Assembly: GCA_003133265.1 (NCBI GenBank)
Contig: PKWQ01000085.1
Coordinates: 3,424-9,111, forward strand
Reading direction: 5' to 3'
DNA from: Acetobacteraceae bacterium
GTDB lineage: Bacteria > Pseudomonadota > Alphaproteobacteria > Acetobacterales > Acetobacteraceae
Length of the DNA: 5,688 nucleotides
Shown: in pieces, positions 1-5,688 of the stretch
Layout: each line of letters opens with the position of its first letter
Position numbering within the stretch: the stretch's first letter is position 1
Program-made: the position numbers and the translations under genes
The notes under the pieces: model-generated
Databases searched by the model: none
Seen by the model: the letters and a program-made list of their open reading frames with translations, nothing else
Told to the model about the DNA's origin: nothing

Positions 1-726
1 GGCGTCGCGGTCACGATCATCGAGCGCGAGCCCCGGGTGCTGGCCCGTGTCGCCTGCCCGATCCTGTCCGACTTCTTCCAGGCCTATCACCGCGCCCGGG
101 GCGTGACGATCGAAACAAGCGCCGATGTCGAGGCACTGACCGGCGCCGACGGCTACGTTACCGGCGTGCGCCTGGCCGACGGCCGCCTGATCGCGTGCGA
201 CGCCGTGTTGGTCGGCGTCGGTGCCGTGGCCAACGACGAGCTCGCCCGTGCCGCCGGCCTGGCCTGCGACGGCGGGATCGTGGTCGACCTCGCCACCCGC
301 ACCAACGACCCGGCGATCTATGCCCTCGGCGACTGCACCCGCCGCCCGCTGCCGCTGTATGAGCGCATGCTGCGGCTGGAATCCGTGCCCAACGCGCTGG
401 AGCAGGCAAAGCAGGCCGCCGCCGCGATCTGCGGCATGCCGCCGCCCGCGCCCGAAGTGCCGTGGTTCTGGTCCGACCAGTACGACCTGCGCCTGCAGAT
501 CGCCGGCATTCCCTTCGAGGCCACGGAAATCGTGCTGCGCGGCAGCCTGGAGGAGGGAAAATTCGCCTTGTTCCACCTGACCGCGGACGGCACCGTACAG
601 GCGGTGGAGGCGGTCAACGCGCCCCAGGAGTTCATGGGCGGACGACGCATCATCGGCAAACGGAAACGGCTGAGTGCGGCGCAAATCCGTGATATGAGCC
701 TGACCATGCAACAACTCGCCGTCTGA
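1..726 (+). CDS. Ferredoxin reductase (NADH, FAD), C-terminal part; 5' end outside window
   Basis: This cytoplasmic flavoprotein takes electrons from NADH and passes them to the ferredoxin encoded next door. The frame is open from base 1, so the gene begins upstream; 241 residues are visible, against roughly 400 for the putidaredoxin reductase/BphA4 family. It starts inside the NADH-binding Rossmann fold: the acidic residue E8 closing the second strand (VTIIERE) is the position that favours NADH over NADPH in this family. VGVGAVAN (71-78) precedes the FAD-binding segment IYALGDC (106-112), whose D111 contacts the FAD ribityl/phosphate. LESVPNALEQAK (126-137) and PWFWSDQYD (154-162) are typical of the region joining the C-terminal reductase domain, which ends at TGA 724-726. 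A GTG at 37 is only an internal valine codon, not the start. The ferredoxin gene follows after 26 bases. The family assignment is firm; the exact partner is inferred from context. Confidence 0.95.
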   Translation, partial: GVAVTIIEREPRVLARVACPILSDFFQAYHRARGVTIETSADVEALTGADGYVTGVRLADGRLIACDAVLVGVGAVANDELARAAGLACDGGIVVDLATRTNDPAIYALGDCTRRPLPLYERMLRLESVPNALEQAKQAAAAICGMPPPAPEVPWFWSDQYDLRLQIAGIPFEATEIVLRGSLEEGKFALFHLTADGTVQAVEAVNAPQEFMGGRRIIGKRKRLSAAQIRDMSLTMQQLAV

Positions 727-752
727 GCGAGCAAGACCACAGGGAGCCGTCC

Positions 753-1079
753 ATGCCGACCATCATCTATATCGAGTACAACGGCACCGCTCACCCGGTC
801 GACGTGCCCGTGGGCCGATCCGTCATGCAGGGCGCGATCGACAACAACGTGCCGGGGATCGACGCCGATTGCGGCGGCGAGTGCGCCTGCGCCACCTGCC
901 ACGTCTATGTCGACACCGACTGGCTGCCTAAGGTCGGCCTGCCCGCCGCCGGCTCCCAGGAGGCGTCGATGCTCAGCTTCGCCGCCGTCGCTCAGCCAGA
1001 TTCCCGCCTGTCCTGCCAGATCGAGGTTACCGACGCGTACGACGGGATGGTCGTGCGGATGCCGGAAGGTCAGCACTAA
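753..1079 (+). CDS. [2Fe-2S] ferredoxin, putidaredoxin/adrenodoxin type
   Basis: This small soluble electron carrier of 108 residues shuttles single electrons from the reductase to the P450. Cluster ligands are visible as C40, C46, C49 and C88, matching the C-x5-C-x2-C plus distant C pattern of putidaredoxin and adrenodoxin. The loop reads CGGECACATC (40-49) and is followed by HVYVD, the conserved strand after the cluster. The acidic stretch DTDW (54-57) and the C-terminal half with S84-R85-L86-S87-C88-Q89 are also family-typical, and the length is normal. The start at 753 is supported by AGGGAG at 741-746, six bases upstream. C44 inside the cluster loop is an extra, non-ligand cysteine. Two in-frame stops, TAA TAA (1077-1082), end the gene, followed by a run of seven A. 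The P450 start lies 31 bases downstream of the first stop, so the two genes are almost certainly co-transcribed. Confidence 0.96.
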   Translation: MPTIIYIEYNGTAHPVDVPVGRSVMQGAIDNNVPGIDADCGGECACATCHVYVDTDWLPKVGLPAAGSQEASMLSFAAVAQPDSRLSCQIEVTDAYDGMVVRMPEGQH

Positions 1080-1097
1080 TAAAAAAAGACGCCATAC

Positions 1098-1104
1098 AGG
1101 AGGT
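1098..1104 (+). promoter_or_regulatory. Ribosome binding site that fixes the P450 start
   Basis: AGGAGGT is a near-perfect anti-Shine-Dalgarno match six bases before ATG 1111. It decides the P450 start: the same frame stays open upstream to a nominal ATG at 907, but that part overlaps the ferredoxin gene and has no P450 character. The A-rich run at 1081-1087 just upstream may keep the site unstructured (inference). Confidence 0.85.
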
Positions 1105-1110
1105 CTCACC

Positions 1111-2367
1111 ATGAACGCACCGGTGCGCGTGGATCCGGTCACCGACGCCTACACGACGCCACTGGACCAGATCGACGTCAGCGATCCGGAATTGTATCAG
1201 AACGACATCTACTACCCGTATTTCGAGCGGCTGCAGCGGGAAGACCCGGTGCATTACCGCAAGGACGGGATGTACGGCTCGTTCTGGTCGGTAACCAAGT
1301 TCAAGGACATCATGCAGGTCGAGACGCACCCGGAGATATACTCCTCCGAGGCCAAACTCGGCGGCATCACCATCACCGACCGACCGATGCAGTATCGCCG
1401 CTCCAGCTTCATCTCGATGGACCCGCCGCGGCACGACGAGCAGCGCAAGGTGGTCAGCCCGATCGTCGCGCCCGCCAACCTGAACAACATGTCCACGATC
1501 ATCCGCGAGCGCGTGTGCAAGGTGCTGGACGGCCTGCCGCGCAACGAGACCTTCGACTGGGTGCAGCATGTCTCCATCGAGCTGACCACGCTGATGCTGG
1601 CCACGCTGTTCGACTTTCCGCTGGAGGAGCGGCACAAGCTGACCTTCTGGTCCGACTGCGCCACCGCCGATGTGAACGCGGGCGGAGTGGTTGATTCCGA
1701 AGAGAAACGGCTGGAAATATTGACCGAGGCGCTGCGGGTTTTCACCGGCCTGTGGCATGAGCGCGCGGCGCGCCCGCCCGGCTACGATCTGATTTCGATG
1801 CTGGCGCATGGCGAGGCGACGAAGAATCTCGTCAACGACCCGATGGAATATCTCGGCAACCTCACGCTGCTGATCGTGGGCGGCAACGACACCACCCGCA
1901 ACTCCATGAGCGGCGGTCTGTGGGCGTTGTGCAAGAACCCGGCGGAGTACCAGAAGTTACGCGACAATCCCGGGCTGATCCCGAGCATGGTGCCGGAAAT
2001 GATCCGCTGGCAGTCGCCGATCGTGCATATGCGCCGCACCGCGCTGGCCGACGCCGAACTGGGCGGCAAGCAGATCCGCGAAGGCGACAAGGTGGTGATG
2101 TGGTACATCTCGGGCAACCGGGACGAGGGGTCGATCGATCGGCCGAACGACTTCATCATCGACCGCGCCCGCCCGCGCAGCCATCTGTCGTTCGGCTTCG
2201 GCGTGCATCGTTGTGTCGGAAATCGTCTGGCGGAGATGCAACTGATGATCCTGTGGGAAGAGATCATGAAGCGCTTCCCACGGGTCGATCTGATGGATGA
2301 GCCGAAACGCATCTACAGCAACTTCATCCACGGCATCGCCGAGATGCAGGTGCGCATCCCGGCATAG
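1111..2367 (+). CDS. CYP153: Cytochrome P450, CYP153 family (probable alkane/aliphatic terminal hydroxylase)
   Basis: This is a soluble bacterial class I P450 of 418 residues that uses electrons from the neighbouring ferredoxin to hydroxylate its substrate with O2. Motifs appear in order: C-helix DPPRHDEQR (104-112), where H108 and R112 fit the HxxxR heme-propionate contacts; the I-helix oxygen-activation motif GGNDTT (257-262) with acid-alcohol pair D260/T261; the ExxR motif E296-M-I-R299; and the heme loop FGFGVHRCVG (361-370) with C368 as thiolate ligand. LIVGGNDTTRNSMSGG and HRCVGNRLAEMQL followed by ILWEEI are wording I recognise from CYP153 enzymes, which hydroxylate terminal carbons of medium-chain alkanes and related aliphatics. 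There is no signal peptide or membrane anchor, as expected. Length is typical of the shorter members. The family call rests on remembered motifs; subfamily and true substrate cannot be set from sequence alone. A different aliphatic or terpenoid substrate is possible. Confidence 0.92.
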   Translation: MNAPVRVDPVTDAYTTPLDQIDVSDPELYQNDIYYPYFERLQREDPVHYRKDGMYGSFWSVTKFKDIMQVETHPEIYSSEAKLGGITITDRPMQYRRSSFISMDPPRHDEQRKVVSPIVAPANLNNMSTIIRERVCKVLDGLPRNETFDWVQHVSIELTTLMLATLFDFPLEERHKLTFWSDCATADVNAGGVVDSEEKRLEILTEALRVFTGLWHERAARPPGYDLISMLAHGEATKNLVNDPMEYLGNLTLLIVGGNDTTRNSMSGGLWALCKNPAEYQKLRDNPGLIPSMVPEMIRWQSPIVHMRRTALADAELGGKQIREGDKVVMWYISGNRDEGSIDRPNDFIIDRARPRSHLSFGFGVHRCVGNRLAEMQLMILWEEIMKRFPRVDLMDEPKRIYSNFIHGIAEMQVRIPA

Positions 2368-2372
2368 GGCGC

Positions 2373-2387
2373 GCCATGGTTCATGGC
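2373..2387. repeat. Short inverted repeat after the P450 stop codon
   Basis: GCCATG, loop GTT, CATGGC form a perfect 6-bp dyad starting six bases after the P450 stop. It is flanked by two GC-only palindromes, GGCGCGCC (2368-2375) and GGCCGGCC (2385-2392). No T-run follows, so it does not look like an intrinsic terminator. It could be a weak 3'-end hairpin or chance in GC-rich DNA. Confidence 0.35.
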
Positions 2388-2414
2388 CGGCCTCGACCCT
2401 TTGGGCATCTACAG

Positions 2415-2444
2415 AGGCGGCTTGAATTTCCATAGAAGGCGGCT
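2415..2444 (+). repeat. Pair of direct octamers upstream of the binding-protein gene
   Basis: AGGCGGCT occurs at 2415-2422 and again at 2437-2444, 22 bases apart, which is about two helical turns. It lies in the 145-base gap between the P450 and the transporter genes. CATAAT at 2455-2460 resembles a -10 element, but there is no fitting -35 sequence 16-18 bases upstream. Same-face spacing would suit a regulator binding site for the transporter operon, but two octamers in GC-rich DNA can be chance. The rest of the gap shows nothing further. Confidence 0.2.
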
Positions 2445-2512
2445 CAGTCTTGAGCATAATCGACCGGGCTGGCGTCCATCGGGCACATGCCGGAACGAAC
2501 GGGGGAAATGCG

Positions 2513-3709
2513 ATGAAACATCTGATGGCGTGGGCCGCCGCGGCGGTGCTGGCGGCTGGGATCGCCTCGGGCGCGCGGGCCGAGGACAACATCCTGAGGT
2601 TCGGCGTCTTCGTGCCGATGTCGGGCGCGGCGGCCAGCTGGGGCATCGGCTCCGCCTGGGTCGGCCAGCAGGCGGCGAAGGAGATCAACGATCACGGCGG
2701 CATCAAGGCCGGCGGCAAGACCTACAAGGTTGAAGTGATCGCCTACGAGAACGGCTACAACTCCGCCGACGGCGGCAAGGCCGCCCAGGCGATGCTGAAC
2801 CGCGACGGGATCCGGTTCGTCATCCAGGGCATCGGCACCGCGCCGGTGAAGGCGCTGCAAAGCCTGTCCGAACGCACCGGCGCGCTGCTGTTGCAGATCG
2901 CCTGGGGCAAGAGCGTGAAGGGGCCGCAGGCCCCGCTGACCTTCACCAGCTCCAACACGCCGTTCGAGCTGTTCGGCCCGCTGATCGACGCGGTCAAGCG
3001 CCAGCACCCGGAAGCGAAGACCGTCGCGCTGCTGAACCCCAACGACGCCACCGGCCAGGAGGTCGAGGAGGAGGTGGTCAAGCAGTACAAGGCGCGCGGC
3101 TACACCATCCTGACCAGCGCCTGGTACGAACGCGGCACGACCGAGTTCCAGCCGATCGCCACCAAACTGGCGCAGACCCATGCGGACATCATGGATATGG
3201 GCGCGCCGCCGGCCGATAGCGGCCTCGTCTTCAAGGAACTCTCTGTCCAGGGCTGGAAGGGAATCAAGATACAATCCGCGGGCACCGGCGCGGACGCGAC
3301 GGTGAAAGTGGGCGGCGCGGCGGTCGAGGACACCTACATGGGCGCCGCCGCGGACTTCGCCGGCCCGACCGCGACGCCGATCCAGCGCAAGCTGAACGAG
3401 GGCGCGCTGGCCGCGCTGCATGAGCCGCTGAATGTGCTGCAGCTCGCCACCTGGGACGCCGCGATGGCGACCAAGGCGGGGATCGAGAAGGCAAACTCGA
3501 TCGATCCGCGCAAGGTTGCCAAGGTGCTGCCCGACCTCATCTTCGAGTCGAGCTATGGACCGGCGGCCTTCGGTGGCAAGGAAACCTACGGCTCTCCGCA
3601 GCAGATGCTGGTGCCGATCATCGTGTCGCAGATCAAGAACGGCCAGACCGTCGAGATCGAGCGGATCATCCCCGCGGAGCTGAAGCAGCGCCTGGCGAAG
3701 CAGCCGTGA
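2513..3709 (+). CDS. Periplasmic substrate-binding protein of a HAAT/Liv-type ABC importer
   Basis: This protein captures the ligand in the periplasm and delivers it to the permeases encoded just downstream. The 398-residue precursor starts with a clear Sec signal peptide: K2/H3, a hydrophobic core to about residue 20, and A21-R22-A23 as signal peptidase I site, giving a mature protein beginning EDN and about 375 residues long. The fold is the type I periplasmic binding protein: LRFGVFVPMSG (28-38) is the first strand and loop, followed by an AAKEIN-like helix, YENGYNSADGGKA, the strand FVIQGIGTAP, and NPNDATGQE opening the second lobe. I chose ATG 2513, with GGGGGA at 2501-2506, because it begins the signal peptide; a TTG 63 bases earlier would put charged residues before it. 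The mature chain has no cysteine, so it lacks the disulfide known in E. coli LivJ. Pocket segments differ from amino-acid binders, so the ligand may be a different carboxylate or hydrophobic compound. Confidence 0.93.
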   Translation: MKHLMAWAAAAVLAAGIASGARAEDNILRFGVFVPMSGAAASWGIGSAWVGQQAAKEINDHGGIKAGGKTYKVEVIAYENGYNSADGGKAAQAMLNRDGIRFVIQGIGTAPVKALQSLSERTGALLLQIAWGKSVKGPQAPLTFTSSNTPFELFGPLIDAVKRQHPEAKTVALLNPNDATGQEVEEEVVKQYKARGYTILTSAWYERGTTEFQPIATKLAQTHADIMDMGAPPADSGLVFKELSVQGWKGIKIQSAGTGADATVKVGGAAVEDTYMGAAADFAGPTATPIQRKLNEGALAALHEPLNVLQLATWDAAMATKAGIEKANSIDPRKVAKVLPDLIFESSYGPAAFGGKETYGSPQQMLVPIIVSQIKNGQTVEIERIIPAELKQRLAKQP

Positions 3710-3735
3710 GCGGAGGCGAACTGGCAGAGGCCGAC

Positions 3736-3761
3736 CCGACCGCCACGGCGGAGGCGGTCGG
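3736..3761 (+). promoter_or_regulatory. Intercistronic stem-loop abutting the livH start codon
   Basis: CCGACCGCC (3736-3744) and GGCGGTCGG (3753-3761) are exact reverse complements, giving a 9-bp stem with an 8-base loop. It sits in the 52-base gap after the binding-protein gene, and its last base touches ATG 3762. The only good Shine-Dalgarno sequence for livH, GGAGG at 3750-3754, lies partly in the loop and partly in the 3' arm. The hairpin could stabilise the upstream message and restrain livH translation, lowering permease relative to binding protein, as known for other binding-protein operons. No U-run follows, so it is not an intrinsic terminator. The dyad is seen; the function is inferred. 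Confidence 0.6.
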
Positions 3762-4646
3762 ATGGGGCTGATCGCCCAGCTTCTCGTCAACACGCTGCAA
3801 ATCGGCGCGGTCTATGTGCTGTTCTCGCTCGGCCTCACGCTGGTGTTCGGCGTGATGAAGGTGATCAATTTCGCCCATGGCCAGTTCTTCACCCTGGCCG
3901 CGCTGCTGATCGCGGCGGCGATGCCGGAACTCACCGTCCGGTTCGCCCTGCCGGCGTGGCTGGATTACTTCGTCTGTTTCGCGGCGGCGTCGCTGGCGGT
4001 GTCCGCACTGGCGGCGGTGCTCTATTTCGGCGCCTTCGAGCGCTATCTGCGCGACCTGATCGGGTCTTTCATCCTCTCGGTCGGATTGTTGCTGCTGATG
4101 GAGGGCATCTATCTCTGGGTGTTCTCCGGCGCGCCGCGGGTGGTGCCGAAGCTGCTCACCGGTCAGGTGTCGGTGCTGGGCGGCTCGCTCGAAACCCAGC
4201 GGCTGGTGATCTGCGGCATCGCGCTGGCCTTCACCTTCGGATTGTATCAGCTTGTCCAGCACAGCAAGCTGGGCAAGGCGCTGCGGGCGGTGGCGGAAGA
4301 CCGGGAGGCGGCGATGCTGCAAGGCATCCGCTATCGCCGCATCTCGTTCTACGGTTTCATGATCGGCTCCGCGCTCGCCGCCATCTCCGGCGGTTTGATC
4401 GCGCCGCTGGTCGCGATCAGCCCGTCGATCGGCAACGACTATCTGTCCAAGGCATTCATCATCATCATCATCGGCGGCCTGGGAAGCATACCCGGCGCGA
4501 TCCTCGGCGGCTTCCTGATCGCCGCGATCGAGAGTTTCGCGGGCTATTTCTTCGATCTCTCCTACGCCACCATCGCCATGTTCCTGCTGGTGATGGTGTT
4601 CCTGCTGGTCCGCCCCCAGGGATTGCTCGGCCATGCTCAGCGCTAG
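3762..4646 (+). CDS. livH: LivH-like ABC permease
   Basis: This is one of two inner-membrane subunits forming the translocation channel of the importer. The 294-residue protein is almost entirely hydrophobic, with membrane segments near residues 7-31, 42-60, 67-92, 98-121, 148-166, 194-216, 230-264 and 270-283. Family signatures are clear: VINFAHGQFF (34-43) at the end of the first hydrophobic unit, the cytoplasmic coupling segment RAVAEDREAAMLQG (175-188) that docks on the ATPase, GGLGSIPGA (238-246), and the closing RPQGLLG (284-290). Length matches LivH proteins. The start follows directly on an inverted repeat that partly covers its Shine-Dalgarno sequence. The last 14 bases overlap livM. 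Five consecutive ATC codons give I-I-I-I-I just before GGLGS, where other members have mixed aliphatic residues. The permease class is certain; leucine-type specificity is not implied. Confidence 0.95.
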   Translation: MGLIAQLLVNTLQIGAVYVLFSLGLTLVFGVMKVINFAHGQFFTLAALLIAAAMPELTVRFALPAWLDYFVCFAAASLAVSALAAVLYFGAFERYLRDLIGSFILSVGLLLLMEGIYLWVFSGAPRVVPKLLTGQVSVLGGSLETQRLVICGIALAFTFGLYQLVQHSKLGKALRAVAEDREAAMLQGIRYRRISFYGFMIGSALAAISGGLIAPLVAISPSIGNDYLSKAFIIIIIGGLGSIPGAILGGFLIAAIESFAGYFFDLSYATIAMFLLVMVFLLVRPQGLLGHAQR

Positions 4647-5562
4647 GGTGGGGCAGTGCATCACCGCGCTGGGCGCGGTGGCGGTGCTGGCGTTCGCGCT
4701 GCTGAGCGAGAATGAATACCACCAGCACATGCTGATCTGGATCGCGCTGAACGCGGTATTGGCGGTGGGCTTGCGCTTCATGCTGCTGGTCGGGGAAACC
4801 AACATCGCCACCGGCGCCTTCTATGGCATGGGCGCCTACATCGCCGCGGTGTTCACGGTGAAATGGGGGCTGCCGTTTCCGGTGGCGCTGCTCGCCGGCG
4901 GCGTGCTGGGCGTACTGGTCAGTGCCGCGTTCGGCATGATCACGCTTCGCACCAAGGGGCCTTACTTCATGCTGATCAGCTTCGCCTTCACCGAGGTGAC
5001 GCGACTGATCTACACCCGCGTGGAATGGCTCGGCGGCAATTCCGGCATCATGGGCGTCTTCCCGCCGCAGGCGCTCGACCCCTGGATGCCCGCGTTCAGC
5101 GTCCTGCTGTGCGGGGGGCTGATCCTGCTGATGTATCTTTGCGAAAGCTCGCATCTGGGCAAGCTGTTCAACGCGATCCAGAACAACGACGCCCTGGTGG
5201 AAACCGTCGGCATCGACGTAATGCAGATCAAGCTGGTCTGCCTGGTGGTGGCGTCCTTCGCTGTCGGCGTTGCCGGCTCGCTGCACGCGCATGTCTACAA
5301 CGTCATCAGCCCCGGCGACTTCAGCTATCTGCTGCCGGTGTTCGCGCTCGCCTATGTCAAGGTCGGCGGGGATTCGCATGTGCTGGGCTCGATCCTGGGC
5401 GCGACGCTGCTGACCGTGCTCAGTCAGGCGCTGCAAGGCGCCGGCTCGCTGGAACACATCCTGTTCGGCGGCGCGATCGTCGCGGCGATGCTGGTGCTGC
5501 CGGACGGGCTGTGGGGCGGCGGCCAGCGTCTGCTGCGGCTGCTGAGCGGTGGACGGGCATGA
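4633..5562 (+). CDS. livM: LivM-like ABC permease
   Basis: This is the second channel subunit, pairing with LivH. It has 309 residues, shorter than E. coli LivM (about 425) but normal for proteins lacking the long N-terminal extension. Hydrophobic segments start near residue 10 and recur to the C-terminus. GAFYGMGAY (61-69) is the conserved LivM motif after the second segment, and KLFNAIQNNDALVETVGID (177-195) is the coupling loop to the ATPase. Here Q183 and N184 replace the usual R-E/R-D of AIRED-type loops. GETN (54-57) stands where most members have G-Q-x-S. PDGLWGG (290-296) matches the family C-terminal P-x-G-L-x-G. Its ATG lies inside the end of livH, with AGGGA at 4618-4622 ten bases upstream, so start depends partly on translation of livH. 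The stop overlaps the next start as ATGA (5559-5562), indicating coupled translation. Confidence 0.94.
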   Translation: MLSARVGQCITALGAVAVLAFALLSENEYHQHMLIWIALNAVLAVGLRFMLLVGETNIATGAFYGMGAYIAAVFTVKWGLPFPVALLAGGVLGVLVSAAFGMITLRTKGPYFMLISFAFTEVTRLIYTRVEWLGGNSGIMGVFPPQALDPWMPAFSVLLCGGLILLMYLCESSHLGKLFNAIQNNDALVETVGIDVMQIKLVCLVVASFAVGVAGSLHAHVYNVISPGDFSYLLPVFALAYVKVGGDSHVLGSILGATLLTVLSQALQGAGSLEHILFGGAIVAAMLVLPDGLWGGGQRLLRLLSGGRA

Positions 5563-5688
5563 GCACGCCGCTGCTGGTTGCCGAACGCATCTCCCGCCGC
5601 TTCGGTGGCCTGCTCGCGGTCAGCGATTTCAGCTTCGAGATCCGCGCGGGCGAAGTGCTGGGCCTGATCGGGCCGAACGGCGCCGGCA
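5559..5688 (+). CDS. livG: LivG-like ABC transporter ATPase, N-terminal fragment; 3' end outside window
   Basis: This is the start of a cytoplasmic ATPase subunit that powers the importer. Only 43 codons fit before the window ends. The visible part shows a typical ABC N-terminus: LLVAERISRRFGG (5-17), with F15 at the position of the aromatic A-loop residue that stacks on adenine, GLLAVSDFSFEI (17-28), then EVLGLIGPNGAG (32-43), the beginning of the Walker A P-loop, cut just before the expected lysine. F-G-G-x-x-A-V before the second strand is usual for LivG rather than LivF. The start ATG shares bases with the livM stop in ATGA, so expression is likely coupled; no strong separate Shine-Dalgarno sequence is seen. 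The LivG over LivF choice rests on motif style and on gene order after livM. Confidence 0.9.
   Translation, partial: MSTPLLVAERISRRFGGLLAVSDFSFEIRAGEVLGLIGPNGAG

Noticed and set aside
907..1110. Upstream in-frame extension of the P450 frame to an earlier ATG
   Set aside because: It overlaps most of the ferredoxin gene in another frame, encodes low-complexity Arg/Pro/Ser-rich residues without P450 character, and the strong AGGAGGT supports ATG 1111.
2422..2460. Sigma-70 promoter from TTGAAT (2422-2427) and CATAAT (2455-2460)
   Set aside because: The spacing is 27 bases, far from the usual 16-18, and no better -35 partner exists for CATAAT. No sigma-54 GG/GC pair was seen either.
2450..2512. 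Upstream TTG start for the binding protein
   Set aside because: It would place 21 charged or polar residues before an otherwise ideal signal peptide; ATG 2513 has its own purine-rich Shine-Dalgarno sequence.
3736..3761. Intrinsic terminator after the binding-protein gene
   Set aside because: The stem is followed by ATGGGGCTG with no U-run, and the permease genes continue immediately, so termination here is unlikely.
2444..3793. Long antisense open frame opposite the binding-protein gene
   Set aside because: It is Arg/Leu/Ala/Gly-rich with no recognisable motif and mirrors codon bias of the real + strand gene, a usual shadow in GC-rich DNA. The same applies to the minus-strand frames at 3666-4811 and 4468-5457.
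4458..4472. ATC trinucleotide repeat, five copies, as a microsatellite
   Set aside because: It encodes five isoleucines inside a conserved hydrophobic membrane segment before GGLGS; it is short and explained by protein coding.

Overview
The window comes from a G+C-rich Gram-negative bacterium. Codon third positions are strongly G/C, the substrate-binding protein has a Sec signal peptide, and the CYP153-type redox cluster and Liv-type transporter best fit an alphaproteobacterium, perhaps Rhodospirillales-like. That placement is inference; nothing here fixes the taxon. All supported genes lie on the + strand and are tightly packed.

Bases 1-2367 hold a complete class I cytochrome P450 electron-transfer set, apart from the missing 5' end of the first gene. 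In order these are an NADH- and FAD-dependent ferredoxin reductase (C-terminal 241 residues), a putidaredoxin-type [2Fe-2S] ferredoxin, and a CYP153-family P450. Gaps of 26 and 31 bases and good Shine-Dalgarno sequences indicate one operon. Electrons would flow from NADH through FAD and the [2Fe-2S] cluster to the heme, driving hydroxylation, in this family typically at the terminal carbon of alkanes or other medium-chain aliphatic substrates.

Bases 2368-2512 are a 145-base intergenic stretch with a short inverted repeat and a pair of direct octamers, but no convincing promoter or terminator.

Bases 2513-5688 hold a hydrophobic/branched-chain amino-acid-type (HAAT, Liv) ABC importer: periplasmic binding protein, LivH-like permease, LivM-like permease, and the first 43 codons of the LivG-like ATPase, which runs off the right edge. 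The permeases overlap by 14 bases and livM/livG by ATGA, so translation is probably coupled. A perfect 9-bp inverted repeat sits between the binding-protein gene and livH, directly against the livH start codon.

The plausible joint role is uptake of a hydrophobic or carboxylated compound linked to P450-based oxidation, but the ligand cannot be read from sequence. I see no CRISPR, mobile element, RNA gene or clearly novel system. The most interesting points are the intercistronic hairpin, the pairing of CYP153 with a Liv importer, and the atypical ligand-pocket segments of the binding protein.
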